Origin: Helicobacter pylori
GTDB lineage: Bacteria; Campylobacterota; Campylobacteria; Campylobacterales; Helicobacteraceae
Length of the DNA stretch: 64,000 nucleotides
Direction of reading: 5' to 3'
Assembly (NCBI RefSeq): GCF_016755635.1
Contig: NZ_CP051500.1
Location: forward strand, 1,178,001-1,242,000
Positions 18,368 to 27,542 of this stretch are shown one piece after another (position 1 is the stretch's first letter; each line of letters opens with the position of its first letter). The notes beneath the pieces were generated by a model. That model was not told where the DNA came from, did no database searches, and saw only the letters and a program-made list of their open reading frames with translations. The position numbers and the translations under genes are program-made.

Positions 18368-19021
18368 ATGGCATTAGATTGGGATTTTATGTTTCACTCC
18401 ATCCCTATGTTTCTTAAGGGGTTAGAACTCACGCTTTATATTTCTTTTTTTGGGATTTTACTCTCTCTTTTGGTGGGGTTTTTGTGCGCGATCGTTTTGT
18501 ATTTTAAAACGCATTTCATCTCTCCTATCGTCTATATCTATGGCGAAATCGCTAGGAACACGCCCCTACTCATCCAGCTTTTCTTTTTGTATTACGGGTT
18601 GAATGAAATCGGTTTGAGCGCTTTAGAATGCGCGATTTTAGCGTTAGGGTTTTTGGGTGGGGGGTATATGAGTCAAAGTTTTTTGCTTGGGTTTAAGAGC
18701 TTGGCTTCCATTCAAAGAGAAAGCGCTTTGAGTTTAGGGTTTAGCCCTTTGAAAATGATGTATTATATTATTCTGCCTCAAAGTTTAAGCGTTTCTATGC
18801 CTTCTATAGGGGCGAATGTGATTTTTTTACTCAAAGAAACTTCGGTAGTGGGCGCGATAGCCCTAACCGATATCATGTTTGTGGCGAAAGATTTTATTGG
18901 CATTTATTATAAAACGACTGAAAGCCTTTTGATGTTAAGCCTCACTTATTTGATCGCTTTGCTCCCTTTAAGCGTTTTGTTTGTGATCTTAGAGCGTTCT
19001 TTTAAAAAGAAAGTGGCTTAA
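18368..19021 (+). CDS. glnP: Amino-acid ABC transporter permease (first)
   Basis: 217 residues, five or so membrane helices, HisM/GlnP family. The cytoplasmic EAA-type loop reads ESALSLGFSPLKMMYYIILPQS, where the permease contacts the ATPase. N-terminal TLYISFFGILLSLLVG matches polar amino-acid permeases. It is the first gene of a four-gene operon (two permeases, ATPase, binding protein). Ribosome site AAGG lies ten bases upstream. Confidence 0.92.
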   Translation: MALDWDFMFHSIPMFLKGLELTLYISFFGILLSLLVGFLCAIVLYFKTHFISPIVYIYGEIARNTPLLIQLFFLYYGLNEIGLSALECAILALGFLGGGYMSQSFLLGFKSLASIQRESALSLGFSPLKMMYYIILPQSLSVSMPSIGANVIFLLKETSVVGAIALTDIMFVAKDFIGIYYKTTESLLMLSLTYLIALLPLSVLFVILERSFKKKVA

Positions 19022-19022
19022 A

Positions 19023-19694
19023 ATGGGAGTTTTGTTAGAGTTAGACAACCTTAAGCGTTTGTTAGAAGGGTTTGAAACCACGCTTTTAATCGCTCTTAGC
19101 TCTGCAATGATTTCAATCATTATTGGAATGCTTTTAGGGAGTTTGATGGCGTTTGGCTCTAAAATAATGGTTTTAGCGTGTCGTGTGTATTTAGAAAGCA
19201 TTCGCATTATCCCGCTTTTAGCATGGCTTTTTATTGTGTATTTCGGGTTAGCGAGCTGGTTTGATTTGCATATTAGCGCGGTTTTGGCAAGCATCATTGT
19301 TTTTAGCTTGTGGGGTGGCGCTGAAATGATGGATTTAACTAGAGGGGTTTTAACTTCCGTGAGCAAACACCAAATAGAAAGCGCTCTAGCCTTAGGCTTA
19401 GATTCAAAAAAGGTGATTTTTAATATTATTTTCCCTCAAAGCTTTTTGTCTTTATTGCCCTCAAGCCTTAATTTATTCACACGCATGATTAAAACCACAG
19501 CCTTAGTCTCTCTCATTGGAGCGATTGATTTGTTAAAAGTGGGCCAGCAAATCATAGAGCTTAACCTCTTACGCATGCCCAATGCGAGCTTTGTGGTTTA
19601 TGGCGTTATCTTAATGTTTTATTTTAGTTTATGCTATAGTTTGAGCCTGTATAGTTCCTATTTAGAAAAAAAATTCCAATACATTAGAGGGTAA
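19023..19694 (+). CDS. glnP: Amino-acid ABC transporter permease (second)
   Basis: 223 residues, the partner permease of a heterodimeric inner-membrane channel. TTLLIALSSAMISIIIGMLL and the EAA loop ESALALGLDSKKVIFNIIFP are typical. It starts one base after the stop of the first permease, implying translational coupling, and ends one base before the ATPase gene. Confidence 0.92.
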   Translation: MGVLLELDNLKRLLEGFETTLLIALSSAMISIIIGMLLGSLMAFGSKIMVLACRVYLESIRIIPLLAWLFIVYFGLASWFDLHISAVLASIIVFSLWGGAEMMDLTRGVLTSVSKHQIESALALGLDSKKVIFNIIFPQSFLSLLPSSLNLFTRMIKTTALVSLIGAIDLLKVGQQIIELNLLRMPNASFVVYGVILMFYFSLCYSLSLYSSYLEKKFQYIRG

Positions 19695-19695
19695 A

Positions 19696-20442
19696 ATGAG
19701 CGCGATTTTAGAAACCAAAGGGTTAAAAAAAACCTATCAAAGCCATTTGGTTTTAGACGGCATTAATTTCACTTTAAATAAGGGTGAAGTGGCAGTGATT
19801 TTAGGGCCTAGCGGGTGCGGGAAAAGCACTTTTTTAAAGTGTTTGAACGGGCTTGAAAAGATTGATGAAGGTGAAATCCTTTTTGAAAACGCTAACCTTA
19901 ATACGCCAGCCACTAACTGGAATCAAATGCGCCAAAAAATAGGCATGGTGTTTCAAAATTATGAATTGTTCCCGCATTTAAATGTGTTAGATAATATCTT
20001 ACTCGCTCCTTTAAAAGTGCAAAAACGATCCAAAGATGAGATCATTTCTCAAGCCGTAGAGCTTTTAAAGCGAGTGGGTTTGGAGCATAAACAACAAGCT
20101 TACCCTAAAGAATTGAGCGGCGGGCAAAAACAACGAGTAGCGATCGTGCGTTCTTTGTGCATGCGGCCAAAAATCATGCTTTTTGATGAAGTAACCGCCT
20201 CATTAGACCCTGAAATGGTTAAAGAAGTTTTAGAAGTGATTTTAGAGTTAGCCACAACGGGCATGAGCATGGTGATTGTAACGCATGAAATGAAATTCGC
20301 ACAAAAAATCGCTCATAAAATCGTGTTTTTTGATAGCGGTAAAATCGCTGAAGAAAACAGCGCTAAAGAATTTTTTAACCACCCGAAATCTCAAAGAGCA
20401 CAAAAATTTTTAGAAACTTTCCATTTTTTAGGGAGCTGTTAA
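19696..20442 (+). CDS. glnQ: Amino-acid ABC transporter ATP-binding protein
   Basis: 248 residues, GlnQ/HisP family. Walker A GPSGCGKST near residue 37, Q-loop VFQNYELFPH, signature LSGGQKQRVAIVR, Walker B IMLFDEVTASLDPE (Glu after Asp, Ala replacing the usual Thr/Ser before the D-loop) and switch VTHEM. It powers the permease pair encoded just upstream. Confidence 0.95.
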   Translation: MSAILETKGLKKTYQSHLVLDGINFTLNKGEVAVILGPSGCGKSTFLKCLNGLEKIDEGEILFENANLNTPATNWNQMRQKIGMVFQNYELFPHLNVLDNILLAPLKVQKRSKDEIISQAVELLKRVGLEHKQQAYPKELSGGQKQRVAIVRSLCMRPKIMLFDEVTASLDPEMVKEVLEVILELATTGMSMVIVTHEMKFAQKIAHKIVFFDSGKIAEENSAKEFFNHPKSQRAQKFLETFHFLGSC

Positions 20443-20491
20443 ATAAAGTTTGCTAAAAAGATGATTTTAATTTCAAAAAAAAGGTGTTTTT

Positions 20492-21325
20492 ATGAAAACG
20501 AACGGGCTTTTTAAAATGTGGGGGCTATTTTTAGTTTTAATCGCTTTAGTCTTTAATGCATGTTCTGATAGCCATAAAGAAAAAAAGGACGCTTTAGAAG
20601 TCATTAAACAAAGAGGGGTTTTAAAAGTGGGGGTTTTTAGCGATAAGCCTCCTTTTGGATCTGTGGATTCTAAAGGGAAATATCAAGGCTATGATGTAGT
20701 CATTGCTAAACGCATGGCCCTTGATTTATTGGGCGATGAAAATAAGATTGAGTTTATTCCTGTAGAAGCTTCAGCTAGGGTGGAATTTTTAAAAGCCAAT
20801 AAAGTGGATATTATCATGGCTAATTTCACGCGCACCAAAGAAAGAGAAAAAGTCGTGGATTTCGCTAAGCCGTATATGAAAGTCGCTTTAGGGGTGATTT
20901 CTAAAGATGGGGTCATTAAAAACATAGAAGAATTGAAAGATAAAGAGTTGATTGTGAATAAAGGCACGACAGCGGATTTTTATTTCACTAAAAATTACCC
21001 CAATATCAAACTTTTGAAATTTGAGCAAAACACAGAGACTTTTTTAGCCCTTTTAAACAATAAGGCTACCGCTCTAGCCCATGACAACACTTTGTTGCTC
21101 GCTTGGGCGAAACAACACCCTGAGTTTAAATTAGGCATTACAAGCCTTGGCGATAAAGATGTGATCGCTCCAGCGATTAAAAAAGGCAACCCTAAGCTTT
21201 TAGAATGGTTGAATAACGAGATTGATTCCCTCATTTCTAGCGACTTTTTAAAAGAAGCTTACAAGGAAACTTTAGAGCCTGTTTATGGCGATGAAATCAA
21301 ACCGGAAGAAATTATTTTTGAATGA
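20492..21325 (+). CDS. glnH: Amino-acid ABC transporter substrate-binding lipoprotein
   Basis: 277 residues. Signal with lipobox FNAC, lipidated Cys at residue 24, so it is anchored to a membrane although Gram-negative homologues are often soluble. The solute-binding family 3 core follows: RGVLKVGVFSDKPPFG, QGYDVVIAKRMALDL and MANFTRTKEREKVVDFAKPY. The fold binds polar amino acids; Gln is the annotated ligand but Cys/cystine or others are possible. It is 50 bases after glnQ and the last gene of the operon. Confidence 0.92.
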   Translation: MKTNGLFKMWGLFLVLIALVFNACSDSHKEKKDALEVIKQRGVLKVGVFSDKPPFGSVDSKGKYQGYDVVIAKRMALDLLGDENKIEFIPVEASARVEFLKANKVDIIMANFTRTKEREKVVDFAKPYMKVALGVISKDGVIKNIEELKDKELIVNKGTTADFYFTKNYPNIKLLKFEQNTETFLALLNNKATALAHDNTLLLAWAKQHPEFKLGITSLGDKDVIAPAIKKGNPKLLEWLNNEIDSLISSDFLKEAYKETLEPVYGDEIKPEEIIFE

Positions 21326-21446
21326 TTTCTTTAGGCTTTGATTTCTTGACAGAGTGCGTTTTTGTTGCTAAATTAGCAATTTTGTGATCTTTTTGTTTTT
21401 AATTTTGAGATATATTTGTTTGATTTTACATTGAAAGGATTTGTTG

Positions 21447-21998
21447 ATGAGTTGTTTTTATAAGCGTTGTTTGAAATTTTCATTAATTGGGTTGCTAGGG
21501 TTTTTGAGCGTTCAGCTTGACGCTAGGAGTTTTGTTGATGGGGATTTAGACATTCAAAAATTCAGCTATGAAGATTCTCTGCTTAAAAAGGGAGATCCTA
21601 ATGGCACACATAAGGTTCAGGTGCGAGATTATAAGGGCAAAATGCAAGAAGCTGAGATCCACTCAGAAATACGCATTGCGCTTAAACCGGGGGTTAAAAA
21701 AGAAGTTAAAAAAGGCAAGATTTATAGCGCTCAAATCAATGATGGCATGTGCTATGCTTTTAGAATGCTCCAAACCGGCGATAATACCACAGGTCTTGAT
21801 TCTAAAGAGTTCCCCAAGCAAAGCCGTGAAAAAAAGGGGCGAGTGATCACTTTAATCGGTAAAGATGAAGTGCCTTATCTTATTTTAGAAACCGATTGCC
21901 AAGTGGGTGATATTGCAAAGATCTCTTTGGTGGGTAATTTTGATGGCACTGGGTTTCTTACGGAATATAAATTTAAAGACGCTAAACCCATTTACTAG
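21447..21998 (+). CDS. Secreted hypothetical protein (HP1173-like)
   Basis: 183 residues from ATG 21447, seven bases after GAAAGGA; two TTG codons precede it. A hydrophobic signal (about residues 10-27, FSLIGLLGFLSVQLDA) is followed by a hydrophilic, probably beta-rich mature protein with two Cys (in DGMCYAF and TDCQV) that could form a periplasmic disulfide. I recognise no domain. It has its own spacer after glnH and a strong terminator, so it is probably monocistronic. Confidence 0.8.
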   Translation: MSCFYKRCLKFSLIGLLGFLSVQLDARSFVDGDLDIQKFSYEDSLLKKGDPNGTHKVQVRDYKGKMQEAEIHSEIRIALKPGVKKEVKKGKIYSAQINDGMCYAFRMLQTGDNTTGLDSKEFPKQSREKKGRVITLIGKDEVPYLILETDCQVGDIAKISLVGNFDGTGFLTEYKFKDAKPIY

Positions 21999-22021
21999 TC
22001 TTTATTCTTCGCTTCATTCTT

Positions 22022-22057
22022 AAAATCTCTTAATCTTTTGTGGTTAGGAGATTTTTC
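22022..22057 (+). terminator. Strong terminator of the secreted hypothetical gene
   Basis: AAAATCTCTTAA pairs with TTAGGAGATTTT (12 pairs, one G-U) around loop TCTTTTGTGG, followed by TTTCTTA. The rest of the convergent spacer to 22285 shows no gene. Confidence 0.85.
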
Positions 22058-22286
22058 TTATCATTAGTGGTGTTTATGATCGCATCTTAAAAATTTTAAA
22101 AACCCTGTTTGTGTTTTTGCCTCAAGTTGTTAAAAAAGCTCTGTCCTCATCAAATACTGACAACTAAACCCCTTATAGAGCGCTTGCTTGATTAAAGTCA
22201 AGCTCTTTAATTATTGGTTATAAAAAATATTTTTTGGCATTTTTAAATTTTTAAAACAAGCTAAAAGAAAGAAAATAAAAGAGAAA

Positions 22287-22302
22287 CCCCCCCCTTTTTT
22301 TT
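22287..22302. repeat. C8T8 homopolymer block at the gluP stop codon
   Basis: Eight C then eight T on the plus strand; on the gluP mRNA this reads as the stop TAA extended to A8, then G8. AACTCC at the end of gluP can pair with GGGGTT of the tract, so the G run may form the 3' arm of a hairpin followed by TTCTCTTTTATTTT. Confidence 0.75.
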
Positions 22303-23524
22303 AGGAGTTTTCTTCTTGCTTATACCCTTTAAGCGCAAAGAAGAGGATATAAAAATAGCACAATAACGGCACACCATAAGCGTAGAGCAAATTTGATTCG
22401 GTCGCTGTTAGCATGTCTGTAACCGCACCTTGAATGGGGGGGATTAACGCCCCTCCCACAATCGCCATGCTAATCACTCCAGAAGCCTTAGAAGTGAGAT
22501 GCCCCAAATTGAGCGTAGCCAAAGAAAAGATGGTAGGGAACATGATAGAGTTGAAAAAGCCCACAAAAGTCAGAGCGAATAAAGCGATCTTGCCTCCAAC
22601 GATAATGGCTAAAGCGATAAGCACGATAGAACTTAAGGCGTTGAAAGCCAGGTATTTATTAGGGGCAATTTTATTCATCAAAACACTGCCTAAGAAACGG
22701 CCCACCATCGCGCCTCCCCAATAATACACCAAGTAATGCGCGCTTGATTGAGGGTCTAAATTCAAAAGCTTTTCAAAGCTTAGCACCAAGAATGAGCCAA
22801 TCGCCACTTCTCCGCCCACATAAAAAAAGATCCCTAAAGCCCCAAAAACAAAGTGTTTGTGCGAAAACAGGCTTTTTTGCGTCGTTTCTTTGGGCATTTC
22901 TTTTTCCACATCAGGCAATTTCAAAAGATACATGATGAGCGCTAAAAGAAGCGAAAACACCGCCAAGCCCAAATAAGGCATTTGAACGCTTTTAGCGTCC
23001 GCTAATTTGTCTATCAAACTTGCATTATCGCCCATTTTAGTCGTGCTAAAAATCAACAAGCTCCCAAAAATAGGCCCTAAAGTTGTGCCAAGCGAATTGA
23101 ACGCCTGGACTAAAACCAGGTTTCTGGCTTCTTTACCTTTAGAAAGCAAGGTTACAAAGGGATTACCAGCGGTTTGCAAGCACACAATCCCGCTCGCTAA
23201 AATAAACAACGCTCCTAAAAAAAACCCGTAAGAGCCAAAATGCGCCGCTGGGTAAAACAACGCGCACCCAGTCGCTGTGATCACAAAACCAAGCACCACG
23301 CCAAAAGGGTAGCCGATTTTACTGATCACATTCCCAAAAACGCCTCCCATGATGAAATACGCCCCAAAAAAGCAAAATTGAATGAGCGAAGCTTCAAAAT
23401 AGGTCAAGTCAAAAATGGGCTTTAAGTGTGGGATTAAAATGTCGTTTAAAACCGTGATAAAACCCATTAGAAAGAATAGCGCTGTCAAACTCCCCAGCGC
23501 CAAAGTGTTAGAAGTTTTTTGCAT
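22301..23524 (-). CDS. gluP: Glucose/galactose (sodium-sugar) transporter, FucP/GluP family MFS
   Basis: 407 residues, 12 membrane segments. Family motifs include FFLMGFITVLNDILIPHLK at the N-terminus, LQTAGNPFVTLLS and FFNSIMFPTIFSLA. In H. pylori GluP is a sodium-linked importer of glucose and galactose and the main sugar entry route, feeding pgi-dependent metabolism. Ribosome site GGAGAAGG precedes the ATG closely. It is convergent with the secreted hypothetical gene. Confidence 0.94.
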   Translation of the reverse strand: MQKTSNTLALGSLTALFFLMGFITVLNDILIPHLKPIFDLTYFEASLIQFCFFGAYFIMGGVFGNVISKIGYPFGVVLGFVITATGCALFYPAAHFGSYGFFLGALFILASGIVCLQTAGNPFVTLLSKGKEARNLVLVQAFNSLGTTLGPIFGSLLIFSTTKMGDNASLIDKLADAKSVQMPYLGLAVFSLLLALIMYLLKLPDVEKEMPKETTQKSLFSHKHFVFGALGIFFYVGGEVAIGSFLVLSFEKLLNLDPQSSAHYLVYYWGGAMVGRFLGSVLMNKIAPNKYLAFNALSSIVLIALAIIVGGKIALFALTFVGFFNSIMFPTIFSLATLNLGHLTSKASGVISMAIVGGALIPPIQGAVTDMLTATESNLLYAYGVPLLCYFYILFFALKGYKQEENS

Positions 23525-23652
23525 ACCTTCTCCTTTTTTATTGAGTTGATATAATAATAATGATATTACAATTATTTTAAGATAATAATCTGTCTAAATA
23601 AAGAAAAAGAGGCATGAAATGGGTAAAAAATGCAAAGCCCCTTAAAAAGAGC

Positions 23653-24960
23653 TTAACGAAAGATAAATACAGAAACAGAAATGATGCAGAGAATGATGAT
23701 GCCTGAATTGAGCGCTTTGAAGTCTTTTTGAACCAATTTGATGATACCATAAGACAAAAAGCCAAAGGCTAAGCCATCGGCAATGGAGAAAGTTAAAGGC
23801 ATCATCACCACGGTTAAAAAAGTGGAGACGCTAATGGCCATGTCTTTAAAATTCACCCCCTCTAACACGCTAAACATCAAAACCCCTACTACCACTAGTA
23901 CCGGATAAATCGCATTGCCAGGAATGGCTTTTAAAAGAGGCAAGCAAAAGAGCGTTAAAACAAAAAATAGCCCGGTAAAAACCGCTGTAAGCCCTGTGCG
24001 TCCCCCCTCTTCAACCCCACTCGCGCTTTCTATAAAAGCGGTCGTGGTAGAAACGCCCACCACCGCGCTCCCTAAAGAAGCCACCGCATCCGCTTCCAAA
24101 GTCTTTTCCAATTCCTTATTTTTTTCTTCATCATTGAAAAAATCAGTCTTGTGGCCAATCCCTGCAAGCGTGCCTAAAGAATCAAACAAATCGGTTACAA
24201 AAAAAGTGATGATGACTGGCACTAACGCTAAAGTGAAAGCCCCACTCGCATCAAAAAAAATGCCCTTAAAGTCTAATTGAAAGGCGATAGGGCCAATGCT
24301 AGCGGGCATGGAAAAAAATTCGCTAGGGTAAGGGGCTAGCTTTAAAACCCATGCGAGAATGGAAGTGATTAAGACTGCTATAATGAAAGAACCCCTGATT
24401 TTGAGCGTGTAGAGCGCGAAAGTTAGAATGATCCCCACAACCCCCAATAACACATGCGGATCGCCAAAATCGCCTAAGGTTACAAGCGTAGCCTTATGGG
24501 TAACGACAATATGCATTTCTTTAAGGCCAATGAATGCGATAAAAGCCCCTATCCCCGCGCTCACCGCACGCCTTAAATCGCTAGGAATGCTTCGCATGAC
24601 CCAACTTCTAAATTTAGTGAAAGACAAAATCACAAAAATCGCTCCAGAGAGCGCTACGATGCCTAAAGCGCTCTGCCAAGGGAGTTTTAGCCCTTGAACC
24701 AACCCGAAGCTAAAATAAGCTGACAACCCTAAGCCCACGCTCATAGCGATGGGGGTGTTTGCCCATAACCCGTTAAACACGCTCGATAAGATAGTGATAA
24801 TGGCAGTCGCACTTAAAAGGGCTTCATAAGGCATGTTGGCGTGAGAAAGGATAAGAGCGTTTAAGGGCACGATGTAAATCATGGTGATAAAGGTCGTTAA
24901 ACCCGCTCTAAACTCGGTGGCAATGTTCGTGTTGTGTTCTTTAAGCTTGAAAAACCCCAT
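23653..24960 (-). CDS. AzgA-type purine (adenine/guanine/hypoxanthine) permease
   Basis: 435 residues, about 12-14 hydrophobic segments. The N-terminal TEFRAGLTTFITMIYIVPLN and especially STTTAFIESASGVEEGGRTG are diagnostic of the AzgA branch of nucleobase:cation symporters (NCS2/AzgA). VTDLFDSLGTLAGIG is the second conserved region. It should import purine bases, which H. pylori needs because it lacks de novo purine synthesis. The nucleoside salvage genes nupC-deoB-deoD lie 3 kb away. Ribosome site AAGGAG. Confidence 0.9.
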   Translation of the reverse strand: MGFFKLKEHNTNIATEFRAGLTTFITMIYIVPLNALILSHANMPYEALLSATAIITILSSVFNGLWANTPIAMSVGLGLSAYFSFGLVQGLKLPWQSALGIVALSGAIFVILSFTKFRSWVMRSIPSDLRRAVSAGIGAFIAFIGLKEMHIVVTHKATLVTLGDFGDPHVLLGVVGIILTFALYTLKIRGSFIIAVLITSILAWVLKLAPYPSEFFSMPASIGPIAFQLDFKGIFFDASGAFTLALVPVIITFFVTDLFDSLGTLAGIGHKTDFFNDEEKNKELEKTLEADAVASLGSAVVGVSTTTAFIESASGVEEGGRTGLTAVFTGLFFVLTLFCLPLLKAIPGNAIYPVLVVVGVLMFSVLEGVNFKDMAISVSTFLTVVMMPLTFSIADGLAFGFLSYGIIKLVQKDFKALNSGIIILCIISVSVFIFR

Positions 24961-25251
24961 GTTAGATAACTCCTTACTATTTGGTATAGATTAATTTAAT
25001 AAGGGGCTTTGGGGTCATGCTAGCGCTATTTTATTTTAAATTGCCTTAAGATGCTTGATTGTGTTGTTTCAATCAAAAGAAGTGAGTAAAAAACCCTTTT
25101 TTTTTAAAACATCCGCTAAAAAATAATCGTTTTAACGAAAATTGCAAAAAAGCTCATCTTGTAAGGTAATTTCACTCTTTAGTGGTTTTTGAGAGCGTTT
25201 TTTAAATTTGATTGGTATTGGTTTTAAGAGAGATTGTTATAAAACAAAGAC

Positions 25252-25274
25252 CCCCATAAGTCGGATTTATGGGG
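25252..25274. terminator. Conserved hairpin of the degenerate aapA/isoA locus
   Basis: CCCCATAA-GTCGGAT-TTATGGGG. It is the 5' stem of the toxin mRNA on the plus strand and, on the minus strand, a stem followed by a T-rich stretch that would end the IsoA antisense RNA. Confidence 0.6.
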
Positions 25275-25298
25275 ATAAATTCTAAAAAGGAGTTTGCC

Positions 25299-25382
25299 AT
25301 GGAAAACTAAAAACGAAAAATAAAAATGGCGGAAACATTATACCTTAAAATTTCATTTTTGGGTTTAATGACTGTTTTTTGA
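25299..25382 (+). pseudogene. aapA: Degenerate aapA toxin gene (type I toxin-antitoxin)
   Basis: After the conserved leader GGAGTTTGCCATG the frame stops at codon 4 (TAA 25308-25310). In the same frame, beginning at an internal ATG (25326), it continues as MAETLYLKISFLGLMTVF and stops at 25380-25382; the core ETLYLKISFLG aligns with [11 protein letters not shown] of the intact copy at 27589. The toxin tail (KVVVLLKR type) is lost. The plus-strand -10 aligned with TAAAAT of the intact copy is TAAAAC (25240-25245), so expression is doubtful too. A short restart peptide of 18 residues from 25326 cannot be excluded. Confidence 0.75.
25337..25342 (-). promoter_or_regulatory. Retained IsoA antisense promoter -10 box in the dead copy
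   Basis: On the minus strand this reads TATAAT inside GGTATAATGTTTCC, identical in position to the IsoA promoter of the intact locus. A transcript starting about seven bases downstream would run across the ATG and hairpin. Confidence 0.6.
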
Positions 25383-25417
25383 AAATTTTTAGCTTTAGAG
25401 GTTTTTTAGAAGTTTAA

Positions 25418-25432
25418 CCCCCCCCCTTTTTT
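25418..25432. repeat. C9T6 homopolymer block downstream of hopQ
   Basis: Nine C then six T on the plus strand; on the hopQ mRNA it is A6 then G9. CCCTCTTTTT just after the hopQ stop can pair with AAAAAGGG, so the G run forms the 3' arm of the probable hopQ terminator. Confidence 0.7.
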
Positions 25433-25445
25433 AAAAAGAGGGTTT

Positions 25446-27347
25446 TTAATAAGCAAACACATAATTGAGATACACGCTATAAAGCCTTCTATATTCTAGT
25501 TTAGTGTCTAGAAAAGAATAGTAATTCGTGTTAATGGTAGGGATTTTCACGCCCAATTCCATGCCATGTTGTGCGGAATGATCGCTGTCTTTTTTCTTAG
25601 GCCTAGCGAGATTGATTCTTAAACCCAAATTGAATAAGAATTGGAAGTTAGCCGTATTCACTTTAGCGCTATAGACATTGCTGATGGTTTTTAAATTCAC
25701 GAATTGAGAATTAAGCCACGAAGTCCCTGCTAAGGCGATACCTCCAAAAAGCCCAAAAGAAATCTGGTTATTCTTGCCTAAGAAGTTGGTGTTTTTATCA
25801 TTGATGAAATTAAACAATAAATCACTACCCACCCCATAAGTCCACACATCAGAAGCCGAATTAAAGAAGCTTGATTTGATGTAGGCGTGGTTGTAATCAA
25901 AGAAACCATAATACCTTAACCCCCATCTTTTCTTTTCTCCAAAAAATTGTTTATAACCCACCTGCACCCCAAGGCCATTCATCGCCCCGTTATTGGTTTG
26001 AGAGCTAATGATGCCCACTCGTTTGAAGGGGTTATGACCGAGTTCTTGAACAATAGTGTTAGCTAGGGTTTGCGCTTGATTGATTTGTGGCGTTTGGCTA
26101 GAAAAAGAAGCGTTGCTACTTTCTAGCGAAGTTAGAGTTTGTTTCACGCCCGTGCAACCTTTCCCCCAAGTGTTATTAGAAACGCTCTCACTTGAAGCAT
26201 TCGCGCTGCATTCTTCTATATAGTTTTTAAGAACTCCTGTAGAAATTCTATTAAAATCGCTCCCCACTTGATTGGCCAGTTTTAAAACCGCTGCTTGAGA
26301 TTGAGCGTTTTTGAGCATGCTTTGAGCCAAAGCAACACTATTAGGGGAGTTAAGGTTAAAGTTATTGGGTTGTGCGATGCTTTTTAGTGGGGTAGCATTA
26401 AGCTGTTGGGTTTCTTGAACGATGTTTTGAGCGTTACTGATCATGTCTGAAATAGCGCTAAATTCCGTGCCAAAAACGCTGCACGAATTTTGGTTAGCGC
26501 TTGTTTGCCATGAAGGGGTGTTTGCACCATTAGTTCCACCATTGCTACTAGACTTCCCTTTCAATTGCGGGCAATTGTCTTGGAGGGTGTTGATGATGGT
26601 TTGCGCTTGGGTTAAAAGATTTTGCGCATCGTTAATATAAGTATTCTTTGTTTCAATTGTAGCATCAGCAGCATTATTGTTGTTATTATTGACATTAATG
26701 TTTTGAGCGTTGGTTGCTGTTTTAATGGTTACTTCCACCGTTTTTTTTGTATCGCTTAAAGCAGGGAGACCTTGTTTCAAAGCGGCTTGGATAATTTGAT
26801 ACGCTTTGTTGAGCGTTGCAAATTGTTCAATGGACAGATGAGAATTTTTGCCCGCTGGAAGAGTCCCTAAACCATTACTACCGCAAGTGATCGAATTTGA
26901 ATTTTGTCCTGGTTGGTTGTAAAAAGTTTCTGTGGTGTTGTGATTGGGTTTATCCGTATAGCCTCCGCATATGACGGCATAAGCTATGCTATTCCATAAC
27001 CCCACCGTGGATTTTAGCGCTAAAAGCGTGGCTTGATAGGCAGGGGAATTGTCTGTTTTATCAATTAAATTTTGTGCGCTTTTGTTTAAATTACCAATCG
27101 CTTGATTGATCGCTGTGGCGCTGTTTGCGTTAATCGCTTCTGGATTGGAATGGCTGTGATTAGCCAAAAGCTTGTTCAAGTTTTCATAAGCGTCTGAAAG
27201 TTTTTGTACCTTGTCGGCGTTTTTCACTTTTTGAACCGCTTCACCGATTTGATAACCCACGCTTAAAAAAACGCCGTTGTCTTCAGCATGGAGCAATGAT
27301 GACGCAAGAGTTAGAGAAAGCAGAATCGTTTTTTTCGTTTTTTTCAT
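25446..27347 (-). CDS. hopQ: HopQ adhesin (outer membrane protein binding CEACAMs)
   Basis: 633 residues. The signal peptide ends at Ala21 before [20 protein letters not shown], as in all HopQ. The extracellular domain carries Cys pairs (YAVICGGY ... SITCGS; DNCPQL ... NSCSVF; EECSA ... GKGCTG), which clip loops of the CEACAM-binding adhesin domain. The barrel [19 protein letters not shown] ... YLNYVFAY closes the protein. HopQ binds human CEACAM1/5/6 and aids CagA delivery. From memory the divergent middle (poly-Asn [11 protein letters not shown], short insertion loops) is more like the type II than the type I allele. Ribosome site AAGGAA. Confidence 0.93.
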   Translation of the reverse strand: MKKTKKTILLSLTLASSLLHAEDNGVFLSVGYQIGEAVQKVKNADKVQKLSDAYENLNKLLANHSHSNPEAINANSATAINQAIGNLNKSAQNLIDKTDNSPAYQATLLALKSTVGLWNSIAYAVICGGYTDKPNHNTTETFYNQPGQNSNSITCGSNGLGTLPAGKNSHLSIEQFATLNKAYQIIQAALKQGLPALSDTKKTVEVTIKTATNAQNINVNNNNNNAADATIETKNTYINDAQNLLTQAQTIINTLQDNCPQLKGKSSSNGGTNGANTPSWQTSANQNSCSVFGTEFSAISDMISNAQNIVQETQQLNATPLKSIAQPNNFNLNSPNSVALAQSMLKNAQSQAAVLKLANQVGSDFNRISTGVLKNYIEECSANASSESVSNNTWGKGCTGVKQTLTSLESSNASFSSQTPQINQAQTLANTIVQELGHNPFKRVGIISSQTNNGAMNGLGVQVGYKQFFGEKKRWGLRYYGFFDYNHAYIKSSFFNSASDVWTYGVGSDLLFNFINDKNTNFLGKNNQISFGLFGGIALAGTSWLNSQFVNLKTISNVYSAKVNTANFQFLFNLGLRINLARPKKKDSDHSAQHGMELGVKIPTINTNYYSFLDTKLEYRRLYSVYLNYVFAY

Positions 27348-27531
27348 AAGATGTTCCTTAAAGTAATGTTTTATTGCAAAATGTATAAAAATGAGAATTT
27401 ATTTACAATGCGTTTAATTTTACCACAAATTTATTGGATTTCAAAAAAAGTTTTAGGGTGTTTTGACGCGCTCAATCAAGCTTTTAAGAGTGTTTTTAAT
27501 TAATTGGGATTTGGTTTTAGAAAGATTGTTG

Positions 27532-27537
27532 TAAAAT
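27532..27537 (+). promoter_or_regulatory. aapA promoter -10 box
   Basis: TAAAAT in GATTGTTGTAAAATAAACG; transcription would start near 27543, at the base of the conserved 5' hairpin. Confidence 0.6.
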
Positions 27538-27542
27538 AAACG

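Larger units (their letters stand above)
25190..25410 (+). repeat. Left copy of the direct repeat flanking hopQ
   Basis: It resembles 27478-27765 along its length: promoter block AGATTGTT(A/G)TAAAA, hairpin CCCCATAA...TTATGGGG, AGTTTGCCATG, ACATTATACCTT, ATTTC(A/G)TTTTTGGG, and the tail CTTTTAGCTTTA / TTTTTAGCTTTA. Confidence 0.8.
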
